A DNA stretch of 64,000 nt from Buxus sempervirens (Eukaryota; Streptophyta; Magnoliopsida; Buxales; Buxaceae), in NCBI GenBank assembly GCA_947561395.2, contig OX387186.1, forward strand, positions 6,168,835 to 6,232,834, written 5' to 3'. The notes below the pieces were generated by a model, which did not search any database, had not been told where the DNA came from, and saw only the letters and a list, made by a program, of their open reading frames with translations. Shown here one piece after another: positions 36,801 to 48,500 of this stretch. A program made the position numbers and the translations under genes. The stretch's first letter is position 1. Each line of letters opens with the position of its first letter.

Positions 36801-39800
36801 GAGTTGGATGGTGTTGCCATGGCATTGTTGGAGATGTAAGAAGTGACAACAAATAAATTGAGAAAAATCAAGTGGTTAGATGATTTCTCCTACTCTTGCA
36901 TAGCAAATAGACATGGATAAACAGGGCTCTATATCTACTCTTTTGCAGAATCGTATTGTTTTTTATTATTTAAGGGCCACAAGATTGTTTTCAATCAAGA
37001 GTATAAGTGAAGGAAAATTTGTCCTGGGGCAAGGAATTACACAGAAACTGGAAGAAACTCCTTGAAGATAGTATACCAATAGGGTTGGTCCTTTGAAGAG
37101 AGAGAGAGAGAGTATCAAAACTGGTACAAATTGTTGTGGAATTGTGATTATAAGTTTGACTGTGAAATAATGGAAAAGAGAAATAGAGCAAAGATTAAAA
37201 GATTTTTTTTTTTAAATTTTCTGACGAGTAATGAAAATATGTATTAGATCAAGAAGATGAAAGGTACAAAAGAAGAATGCAAATGCGGGAGGGGTCACTC
37301 TATACAATTGGGTGAAAAATTAATTTGGTCTTATGCTAGGAAGATTTATGTTGCAGCTATCTTTTTACTTAAAACAAGTAATGGGGAAGTGAAGATATGA
37401 AAAATGTTTGTATTGATCAAGAAAAGGCATATGATAGTGCCGTGAAAATTAAATTGTTGGGTTTTAGAGCAGGAAAGAATTATCAAGCATATATGTTGGC
37501 ATCATTGAGGAAATATATGAGGCAAAACTCATTAATTTGGGAGCAACTGATTGCGGCACCAATAGGTTTCCAATAATGTATGTTTACATCATAGATCAGA
37601 TAGAAACCTTTATGTTTTTGAATTGGTTATGGTTGACTTTGTAGCTTAGCATCAAGATGAAGTTTCTTGCTCATGTTATGTCTGAGCGAAAAGTTTTGTG
37701 GACCAAGCTAGAGACCAGAGGGGGAAAAGCACAACAATAGATTGTGAAGAGATAACTTGGAATTTAAAATTTAAAACATATATTTTGCACTGTGTAGATA
37801 ATTCAGCTTAGTACAAATGGCAGTACAGGTTTGTTGAGAATTAAGAAATATGAAATATCCAAAATTAGCCACTTTTGTAAGAAGATGTTGTTCATAAAAT
37901 TAAAGCTGGATGCCTAAGTGGAGGGGCACTTTGAGAGTGTTATGCCATTGCCGTTTTTCACCTAAGTAGAAAGGGAAAATCTTAGGATGCAGCTTTTATG
38001 GTCTAATCAAGGTGCAGAGTCTGAGATGGATATGTGGAAAGACTAGAGAACATAAGGAAATAACATATGTGAAATAGGAGTGACTTCAACAGGTTATAAA
38101 AGTAGAGGACATCAGGTTAAGATATTTGAACTTGTAAAATTGAAGGGTTGAACATTGAACAATCTAAAAGTGCTAGAGGACTGAAATTGACCTGGATGGA
38201 GTCAATTAGGAACTCTTCAATTGAACATTGAATAATCTAAAATTTCTAGAGGACTGAAATTGAACTGGATGGAGTCAATTAGGAACCTTTTTAGACCGAG
38301 ATGACAAGACAAGTTTTGATTTGATCTTGCTACATTGATGTATTCGCCTTTGTGAATTATTTCTTTCACATAGTTTATAGGAAGTGCAGTATATTTTAGA
38401 AAGATTACCCCTTACCTCAGTGTAGATATCTACAAACTGCATTGAAGCCAGTGTACTGCGGTTTCATACCAATATTCCTTGATGAAAGCCTAGGATCATG
38501 TGGATTAGATATTCCTTGAATATATTTTGGATATAGAGGGTTTTTGACGAAAATTGAGAGCATATATTCACCGGTATGTCCCTTGGTTTTCCTTTTTGCT
38601 CTTTTATCAATGGCTTCCATGAAGGATCCTTCTCATTGTTCAACTGCTTATTTAGGATTTGGCTGTTTTACACTAATGTGATTTAGTGGATTTAACATGG
38701 ATAAAGGGCCATGGAACTTTAGCTTATTATCAAACGTCCACTAAAAATGTCATTTTCATGGTGCTGGGGTTGTTGAATTCCACTTTTGACTCTTCAGCAG
38801 CAGGATGGATTGATCATTCAGGATCTTTCTGTGGATGTGGCATGCCTATTTTAGTATTTTTCTTAACTTATTTCTGTGTTATTTTGATGCTCTACATGAT
38901 TGTAATTTTTTTTTCTTTCTTTCGTTTTTTCATCCTTTTTCCTTTTGTGCTTTCTTTCAGGCTTATCTATATCTTTTTCTTTGTACAGGATACTTTTTTT
39001 TTGATAAGATTTCAAGTCAATGATAAAGATATGCTTTTATTATTTTTGCAACTTGTATCATCTACCTCGCAGCCTTGAACTTGCTTTTGTCTCCTGTTAA
39101 AGAGGTCGTAAAGAATCTATAACGTGCGTCATCAATAATTTATAACTTGCAATGTTTTGAAGTCATTTAAATAATCTATAACTTGCAGTATCTCATCAGT
39201 GAAATCACAATCCTCTTTTTTGATTGTTATGTGAATGTCTTAATCAGATATTATTCAAGGGAAGATGGTGAGGATTCAGTGAAATATATAAGTGGGACAA
39301 TTCTGGATGACCGACCAATTCGTGTGGATTTTGATTGGGGATTCCAAGAAGGAAGGCAATGGGGTCGTGGTCGAAGTGGTGGGCAGGTATGATGCTGAAA
39401 CTTTTCCCCTATCATTATTCCTGTGTTTCTACGCTTTCTAATTTTTTTTTGTATCTTACCTTCCCTCAACCCACAGGTGCGAGATGAATACCGTACTGAT
39501 TATGATCCAGATATCCTTTTTTTAAATTTATAAAATTTCTTTCAAATTCTTGTTGTTTACTGTGATTACTGTGTGATGTGCATATATTATACATGGTAGG
39601 CTGGTCAGATTCACTAGCATAATAATCCTTGTATGATAGACTTTTTTTATGGAAGCACTGCCATACTTGTCTACATTATCCTCCAAATAAACCTATTTTA
39701 TCTACCAAGCATATGTTCCAAACACATCTGCCATATGGCAAAGACCTACAGTTGTTGAAAATTGAAATTCATGAAAATAATGAATAGATTGCTGTTATTA

Positions 39801-42800
39801 CCAGTCGAAAAGTCTGATGCACATGTATCAACAAGGCTCATCTAGTCCCTAGTGCTATATATATGGCCTAGTAGAGGATATCCTTCAGCCTGACCACTGC
39901 ACCTAACAGAAAAATCCATAGTCTCACAGGTAAATAGACCTGTGAGACCGGGTATTTTGCCTTTAAGAACTTGGTTTACATTGCTAAAGTGTTCTCGTCA
40001 TTTCTTATTGGCTTGATTCTCTTATGACTTCTGTTTGCATGGGATTTCTATGAATGGTAATTGTTATGTTGATTTTACTTGGCTTATACAAATAGTTCAT
40101 CATGTCAAAGTGCTCCTGGAATTTAAGTTCCTTGACGAAGTACACGTAGAGGCGGTTATGGAAAATTGGTTCAGAGAGAGTTGGAAGAACAGAGGCAGTT
40201 AGTAGACTACAGTGCAGGGTCTTTGGGTTCTTTCCAGCCGCTGATGCCATTGCATTGTAAGTTTTGATGACAACTGAACTGGATGATCTCTGGATTTTGA
40301 CTACAACCATAATGAGCTGTTTCTTTTGATGCCAGAAAAATGTTTGTAGTTAATTTGTGAATCACCCAGGAATACTGGCTTTCATCTGTTGATTGCATTT
40401 TCTTCAATTTTTATTTTAGCTCTTACCTCTGTTCATGGCAATATGTCTGATGCATGAGCTAAAATTTTCTAGCTATAGTGCTCATGGAAGGTCTTCATGA
40501 TTTCTTACTGATGTCGAAGAACTCTTGGTGAAGTTTTGAGTGGCAATTTGAGACTTCAATTTTCTGCCTGAGGTTTGATATGAAGGCCATTTCATAGTAA
40601 TATATCCTTTTTAATATTTATGACTTTGAAATCACTCTCCCAACAGCTTTAATTGAACATCTCCGAAGTCTCTGTTTGTTAATTATAATGTTCCTAATGA
40701 GTACGTTGATTGTTGACATATGGATGTTTGTTTAGTTTTATGGCTGGGTAAACCTGTATTAGTTTTGTGTGAGTTTACATTAGAAAATTTTAAAGTTGCC
40801 CAATAGTCAGATTACGCCTCAATGCTTATTCTTCATCTGGGTTTTGAACCTCTTTTCTACTTAAATAGATTAATGACCGAGTCTGAAACCCTGGCCTCAA
40901 TAGCGCAGGTAACTACTTGTGGCAGTAGCATAATTGGATTATTCCTTGCATCACAGACTTCATGACCTTATAATGTAATAACATAAAAATAGTTCTTCTG
41001 TGAGACCAGGTAATTTAAATTTGAATAATTTAATCTAGTAATTGTGATTAACATTCAAAGAAATATTAAAATTATAATATAATAACATAAAAATAGTTCT
41101 TCTTCTAGTAATTTTGTCTGTGGAATATATTTGGATCAAAGAGGGTGTTGTAGGATGTTGTAAAAAAATGTAATTACAAGGGAATGTGGAACAGAAGGGA
41201 ACAAAAAGTTTTACTCAACTCGAACTAAAATTGGTGGGTATGGAAAGGTTTACATGTGGAGGTGGGTTATGTAGAGAGAGGGGTGAAGAGTCTATGGTGA
41301 ATGCTTCCGGGAATAATGTATGGACTAGCACTTTCTCCAGGTTTGTTGTTAAATATTATATGTTCTAGAATGAGGCTTGCTCTGATGTTTGATCTAAATG
41401 AAATGAAGGTATAGTGGTTGAAAACCCTGGCTGGAGAGGCTTTGGAGAGACAAAATGATCTTTTTTCTAGTAGAGCTTATGTGTTGACAAATAAGGTTTA
41501 CATCCTGATTTACAAGTTAGTTTGATAACTTCAAAATTGGAGGGAATTGCTAATGTGTTTGTCTGACTGCATATGGATGGCATCTTGTTGGTCATATATC
41601 TGAGTTCAATGTTGTGGCTGTGCAAATTGCTGATTGTGATGAAATATTGTAAGTGCAAGTATCCTTGAATGAGTGACAGAGGCTCAAGAAATATGATCAG
41701 GTGGATGAAACATTTGACTAAGCGTCCATATGTATTTATAAATCCTATGGAGGAAATAAAAGATTTATGAAGGAATGTCTCTGTTCTACTCTTTTCGAGG
41801 CTAAGGCAAAATCTGGTGGCTTCCTCTTTCTGAAGAGAGTTTTTGTCAGTGATCATTGTCAATTAAATTATTGATATATTTGTTTTATTATTTTATTTTC
41901 ATTCAATCATGCATTTTACCTCTTTCTGCATGTAATTATGTGATATGTTCTGACATTCAGTCGTGGGATGTGATCGGGGATTTAAATCAGGACAGTTCTG
42001 GCATTTCTATTTAGAAATCTGTTGTGATCCTTAATTGTTTATTTAAACTGGTTGTATAGTTTGCCCAGGTTTCTGTTCAACATCACATGTGAATTGAATC
42101 AAGTAGCTTATTCTGGTGATACATTACATATTGTGATATATTCTTAGAGTTTCTTTATCGCTAATTTAATTTTCTGCACAAAATCTATTATTCTCTTTGG
42201 ATTAAATAATACATTTGATAGTATTTGCGAATGTCTTCAACTATCCTGTTTTCATTAAAAGCAAATTTAGAGTTTTTTATGGTACGCATAATATCAAGGT
42301 TGTCTTTAGCATCAAGGATCTAAGGAGTCTCAGCGCACAAACCTAATGGTCTTACCAAAGAGGCTTCCTAGGTTAAAGTTATTCCAATTTGATTTGAGGA
42401 TTGTTCTATGACATAACCAAGAACTTTCTCTGGCTAGTTGCTAGTATAGGCATTGCCTTGAGTTGCTGCCATGAGTACATAGGGAAAGCATATAGATTGG
42501 CCAGGGCAGTTTCTGTTTTGCATTCCAGTGTGCTTTAATGAGTGTTTTTTCTTTTATACTTTTGATTCATGCAGATGGTAGACATGGTGGTCATGGGCAT
42601 GGTGGTTCTAACAGGCATGGCAGAGGTATGGTTTCCGATCTGACAGTGGATTCTACTGATAAATTCTTATATTGTCTTCTTATTGTTATTTTATTTTTTG
42701 GGTAATCAAAATCGTTCTCACCGATGATACATGCTGCATAATTGTCAAAATAGATTACCATCGAAAACGTCATAGGGAGGATGATCGCCATACAACTGAG

Positions 42801-43019
42801 ATCTCAAAAAGATTATCTGACCCTGATTCCAGGAGAAATTCTGATCATGAGTCTAGACCAGTGAGTTGATCAAATAATATTTTTGAGTTTTTCTAAATTT
42901 AAAAATATATTACTGAGAAGCGAATGTTTGTTTTTATGCCACAGGAGAAGAATCCGCGTTTCCGTGAGAGTGGTGACTCTGATGATGAAGATGAGGATGA
43001 TCGAAAGCGAAATTTGTAG
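33870..43019 (+). CDS. CBP20: Nuclear cap-binding protein subunit 2 (CBP20)
   Basis: Eight exons: 33870-33887, 35609-35832, 39248-39386, 39477-39510, 40146-40256, 42575-42625, 42754-42860 and 42945-43019, giving 252 aa. With CBP80 it binds the 5' cap of nuclear transcripts and serves splicing, export and miRNA processing. The N-terminus [19 protein letters not shown] carries the cap-stacking tyrosine region. The single RRM has RNP2 VYVGNM (36-41) and RNP1 GFCFVLYY (76-83), followed by [20 protein letters not shown] and [20 protein letters not shown]. The plant-specific tail is Gly/His-rich and then basic and acidic ([22 protein letters not shown]), with likely nuclear signals. Exon 1 encodes only six residues. 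Intron 2 (3.4 kb) splits RNP1 within the L81 codon. Intron 4 (39511-40145) is AT-AC. Confidence 0.97.
37200..38110 (+). pseudogene. Heavily decayed LINE reverse transcriptase in CBP20 intron 2
   Basis: Broken frames still show RT order: DQEKAYDS near 37418, then [18 protein letters not shown] (matching the usual LHQGSxLSPYLFxLVMDEL) near 37590. Near 37920 comes [14 protein letters not shown] and then [14 protein letters not shown] (matching MLRWMCGxTRxDKI). Many stops and shifts occur. It resembles the RTE-type plant LINE family. Confidence 0.7.
38148..38293. repeat. Tandem duplication, period 73 bp
   Basis: The copies start at 38148 and 38221. They share TTGAACATTGAA, CTAGAGGACTGAAATTGA and TGGATGGAGTCAATTAGGAA with a few substitutions. 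Inside CBP20 intron 2. Confidence 0.85.
39511..40145 (+). other. AT-AC (U12-type) intron 4 of CBP20
   Basis: The exon ends GATCCAG and the intron opens ATATCCTTTT, the U12 donor consensus and the same ten bases as in the Di19 intron of this window. It ends TTCCTTGACGAAGTACAC, with a perfect U12 branch site (TTCCTTGAC) 9 nt before the end and a terminal AC. The junction restores DPGRGGYG. To my recollection an AT-AC intron in CBP20 has been reported in Arabidopsis, so this one is probably conserved. Confidence 0.95.
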
Positions 43020-43388
43020 CTCAGTCTCAGACGACCATTTCAACTCGTACTCTGTTTGCAGCATAGGAGTTACTGGGTTGCAGGCATTGTTAAACTGATT
43101 GGTTGTTCACGTTGTACCCATAGTGTTGATGATTACACTTGTTAGCGAGGACTTGTATGCAGTCAAATAATTGCTTCTTGTCTAGTAAATTGATTGGCAA
43201 AACTTTGTTTTAACTTAAATTCAATAGGCGGTTGTTTTGTCTCTATTTCATTGCTTATTCAGGGTGAATGAATTCAGCCCGTATTATTTGTTCACAGTCA
43301 GTCTAACTGGCCTGTTTAATAGGAAGGGGCAATTTGTAAAGCTCATTCGTGGTACGCGCACAAGAGCACAACCAGACGCAATCATGAT

Positions 43389-43534
43389 GATCTCAAGGAT
43401 CCGGACTTGAGTTTTACAACTAAAACATGAACAAATGGAAAGTGTCCAAGAAAACAGAGGTGATCCCAAGGATCCGGCCTTGAGTTTTACAACTAAAACA
43501 TGAACAAATGGAGAGTGTCCATGAAAACAGAGCT
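43389..43534. repeat. Tandem duplication, period 73 bp, after CBP20
   Basis: The copies start at 43389 and 43462. They share AAGGATCCGG, CTTGAGTTTTACAACTAAAA and CATGAACAAATGGA with about five substitutions. It lies between the two convergent genes. Confidence 0.85.
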
Positions 43535-43990
43535 ATTCTGCTTCAGACTGCTTGTTTGTATTAAGAGTACAAAGAAAAATTATCCCCTACAGGCATAGCC
43601 GTGTAAAAAACAGGCCACATTGGCCGTCTTTCTCGCACAACGTGATTAGAGGGTTAACAAGTTCCATTCGACGAACAAAATGTAGGATGGGTCGCACTTT
43701 TAACAGAACCTTACCTTTGAATTGAGAGCGTCATATGACTTACTGCATGATGCCAATAAAATTAATGGATTTCGAAAAATTGTTACACAGATTAAAATAT
43801 TTCACCAATGATCGAATTTCCTAACTTTACAGAAGAAACATGGCGGATGCTTGAACCCAGTGAAGGGAACCACATTATCCAGGGCTCCTGTATTTAGAAA
43901 CTAGCCTGGAAAGAAAAAGGGTCCGCACTCATTCCCAAAAGCAAGGAGATTAGAAAATCATTCATTCAACATTTTTTATTATTCCTTTTC
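43535..43990. other. Intergenic stretch between CBP20 and DCAF13
   Basis: No gene or repeat beyond the flanking duplications was seen. It probably holds the 3' flanks of both genes. Confidence 0.35.
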
Positions 43991-44076
43991 ACAAGGGTTA
44001 TGTCACCATGCTCCCCTTTCTCTCAGCTTCAACCAGAATGCACCTGTAAGCCACTGCTTCACATATGGTTTTAGGC
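43991..44076 (-). pseudogene. Degenerate duplicate of the last DCAF13 exon
   Basis: Aligns with 44130-44252 of the true last exon: CAAGGGTTATGTCACCATGC against CAAGGGTTCAGTCACCATGC. About 30 bp of the middle is missing and in-frame stops are present. It lies downstream of the real stop codon and so would fall in the 3'UTR. Confidence 0.75.
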
Positions 44077-44097
44077 ATATTTTTGCTAGGGTATACC

Positions 44098-45463
44098 TTA
44101 TTCAACTTCTTTGATGATTCTTCGTGTTCGCAAGGGTTCAGTCACCATGCTCCCTGGGGCACTGTGAGCTTTTCTTCTCTCCTCTTTCCTTCTCTCGGCT
44201 TCAGTCATAATGCGCCTGTTAGCAGCTGCTTTGTATATTGGTTTTGGCAAGTGCCTATGCCTGCACCATTATCATCCAAGAAAACCAGTAAGCCCATTTT
44301 ACAGAGAGTACAGGCTACCAAGTATGTTTCTGAGGAGCTTCAGATATTCACATAACAGATTGGGCAAATTAAATATCAATATAGCAGGGACGGGAAGGGA
44401 CTGGGTCAAATAGTGGTACATGTACTACATGTCATTGAAGGAGGTTTGAGTATATGTATATGGTGAGTTAACCTGAAAAATATCTGACAATCATAAGCAC
44501 CCAATTGATTATATCATACTTCTTTTGATGATTTTTTTTATAAAAAAAAAGGTCTAGATTAAGTCATTGCATTAGTTATGGTCACTGATACAAAAAGAAA
44601 ACATCCAATGATTATAGTGAATTTATAAGATATTCCCAAAAGATGGGCAGTTGCAATAATTTTAAGACTCCTATGCGTCTCCTTTTTTCAAATGAAAATG
44701 ATCAATCTCAGCTATGTACATTTCATGATGCCTACATGGTCCATTTCTAAAGTTTTTGGGTCTCTAGAATAATATTATACATATATTAATATTTAAGGCT
44801 ATAGAACAATGTAACATTTAGGAGTAAACATGTATATGATAAAGCTCACCTCACAATACGATTGACCTCGGGGAGGTGCTTATACCGATTCTTGACAGCC
44901 TCAAGATAATTGTGCTTTTTACGCTCCCTTGGAAGAAGCTGCAGCATATACGAATATATAATAAGCCTCTATGATCCACACAAAACAAAGAAGTAGCACT
45001 TAATAATCACTTTGAAATTTGCTAGCTTCTAATACAAAAATGTATTTCAGTCGAGAGACCCACATCCTCTAATCTAGAAAATAGAATGAAAAGAAATGTT
45101 AAGCTGTCTTTATAACCAGATATTCTGAAGTGATCATAACAGATGTGTAGGAATTCTGGACCGACCATGGAGTTCTCTGATGAGTTTGATCCCAACTATT
45201 ATGTGTTCTCAATCCCAATTGTCATGTATTTATAACCACACAAGTTAATCCCTTAAACTTTCAAAGCCAGTGATTATTACTATAAAGTTCCACAATTATG
45301 GTTTTGCTTACAGAGTTAGGCTAACTTGACCCAAGAAATCTCTTTTTAAGTTCAAATAACAGTCTAAGTCCAGCCTCTCCATATCATATTTCCTGACCCA
45401 TCCTCCATATGGACTTATCCAATATCTTTATTCTGAAAATAATGAAAGGCAAAACATCCCAGG

Positions 45464-45528
<65 letters not shown>

Positions 45529-48500
45529 GACTCCCAACTGTTCTGATGCTTTAGCTTTCCATAGCCGAAGGTTGGTATCATCACTGCCCGAAATGACATA
45601 GGTGGCATCACAGCTAAACTTCACACAAAATACCCTATGAAAAGAAAAATAATAATATATTTTGGTCAGAAACCGAGCACAAACTACACCATAGAGAAAG
45701 TCAAAGTTAAATAAGAAAAAAGATGGTAAAACAATTATTATCAGCTTTGTTGTTCTCAAAATACTAAGGATTGATGAAAGCATCAGAAACATCCATACCT
45801 TTGCATCCTCTTAGTATGATAAATTTCTCGGCTGTGACCACCATTATATTGGAAGATCCTGACCTACACGAGTCAAGTTAAAATTCAAAGTTCAAACCCT
45901 AGAGCTCCCTTCTCATACAGTTTAAACTAAAATTCATAATGAATATGATATATTGGTGAAGAAAATCTACCGTCCTATCATAGGATCCAGTCACAAATTC
46001 TCGACCAGTTGGAGCATAATCAATATCCATACTGAAATTAACAAGATGTCAATGAAGAAAGTCCAGTAACAGAGAAGTAATATCACAATGAAAACATTTT
46101 TAACTACCCACACGGCAGAAACATGATCTTTGTGCACACATTTAGCTTCACCCAGTTTCCTTGAATCATAGCTATAGCAATTGCAGTCTTCATTTGCCTG
46201 CACCAGCATAAAAAAGTCAGGTTATTAATCAGCACCTCACAACTTCCAAAAGGCATAGATTGGATTTTCAAACTCAACCAGATGGTTTCACCCTCTCATT
46301 TCATAGATGTATATCAACACTGCTGAAGCACAAAATTGGTGTACAAGGAACAATCTCTAACATTTTAAAACATGTAATAATTTATTAACTCATTTTATCC
46401 ACTCCCATGCAAAGAAGAGAGAAAATTAGTACATATAGCTAAAATGAGTATTTCTTCCTTTTATTTCCTGTGGTTTTTATGGGGGCTACAGCCTAGATGG
46501 CAAGGTCAATAAAAAACAATCCAGAACTCCTGAAACTTTTAACAAATATTACTCATCAAGGTTTGATCGTTAGGTGCTCCTAATACTTGAGTTATAAAGG
46601 ACAATGCTTGTGGATCCATTTCACAGCTTCTGAAATTGTAAATCAAGTAAAAATTTATACAAATCCCTTAATGTTTTAAACCAACTCCATAAATAGTCTA
46701 AATTCTGCTAATTATGTCCAATGATATTCAAAACAATTTTTAAAAAAAAGAATTGTGAACCACAAATATCAGCCTGAATGATCAACTATTACAAAAACTT
46801 TAATAAGAGATGAGCTTCAGTTTTGTACTTACAGCTGTGAAGTTCATTGGCTCCATTGGATTCCAAGCAATAGAATTAGTCTTTGTCTGAAACAAGTAAA
46901 TACAAGTCAGACACCTTAAAACAACTATCATATAAAACATATAAAAAAACAAATGTAGACAGCTAGACATACTAAAATGAACTTAACACTTCACACAAAA
47001 AACATTTGTTGCATATATGTTGGATTGAAAATATGTTGCTGCCTTAAAATTTTATAGAATTTATCTCCAAATGAAATATGCAATTATCAAAATAAAATAG
47101 GAGAAGGAAAAATATTTATTTTACTGTGTTGAGAAATGATGAGAGTAACTCCAATCGTTTAATCGACAAAAATCCCCCTAGAAGAAATATTAGCATTCTC
47201 CACATGCAATCATCATCTTTTGAAAAAAGGAGTTGAAAATATCATAAATGAATGTTGAGCATATTCACACAGTTTTTTTTTCCTTGGCCACGGAGACACC
47301 CTACCCTAGGGGGTGTCAAGGGTGGGGTGGGGGTCTTGAACCTGGATCTCGGAAGTGACATCCTAAGACTTTAGCCTTTAGAGCAGATGGCACCTTCATA
47401 TTTACAGATAGTTAAATATATTTGACAAATTTGACTTTAACCTGTCCTTCAATATGAGAGCATCTTACACACCCACATCTCACTCCCAATAACATTTGTC
47501 ACATAGTGTGCACGGGGGAGAGGCATCCCAAAAGGGAATTCTAGGAACCAAAGAATAGCACTACACATAATCACTCAGAAAAGAGAGAGAGCAATGCCTT
47601 TGATTCAATTAATTTCCACAAGAATTTGCAAAATTTTCAATCTTTTAGCACGCTGCTTTTTAGCATTCTTCTAAGAGATGAGGTTTTTCTTATAATAAAT
47701 TTTAAAATACAAAAAATAACAACTAGTATAATTTTAATTATTCATGAAGTTGGCATTACTTAATTTTAATGGGAGAAGGAGACCATAGTTATTAAAGGTG
47801 GTCGCCTAGGCGCCTAGGCGACCATGCGTTCCCTCAAGGTCCAGGCATGGTGTCGCATATGCGCGCTGTGCCTAGGCGACCTAGGCGATAGCCTGGGCAA
47901 GAAGGTAACCGCCTGTTCGCCTGGACGAGCAAACATGAAGATAAAAAAAAGTGTTCGTCGAGCTTCATCAACACGCAAGAAACAGGCTTCGTCGAGCTTC
48001 ATCAACACGCAAAAGACAGGCTTCGACGAGCTTCCCCTCCATTGTCTTCGTGGAGCTTCATCAACGCAAGCTACAAACAAGGTATGTCTTCTGATTCTTC
48101 TCCTCTTCTTCGTCGAGCTTCGTTAGTGTCCTTTTTTTTTTCTCTTCTTCTCCAACGAATAGCGACTGGACTGACAGAACTTCTCGCCCTCCTCTGTCGC
48201 TCTCTCTTCCTTTGTCGCTCTCTCTCTTTCTCTCTCACTCGTTCTCTCTCGCTCTCTCTTCCTCTGTCGCCCTCTTTCTTTCTCGCTCTCTCTTTCTCCT
48301 TTGTCTGTCTCTTTCTCGCTCTCTCTTTCTCTCTTCTCCTCTTCTTTTTTATTTTTTTTAAAGGCTCTGGCTGCAAATACTATAAACCTAAGATGAGTTA
48401 AAGTGTAATTTATAGTAAAATTTTGAACAAGGGACTTAGGGCTGCAAATACTAGAGAATTAGCTGACGGCAAATATTAGGTCAATAAATATATTTAAATA

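Noticed and set aside
38686..39078. 130-aa hydrophobic ORF in CBP20 intron 2
   Set aside because: Phe/Leu/Ile richness comes from T-rich intron DNA; no domain is visible.
48071..48376. Arg/Glu/Lys-rich minus-strand frame in the hAT element
   Set aside because: It is the translation of a CT-rich low-complexity tract, not a protein.
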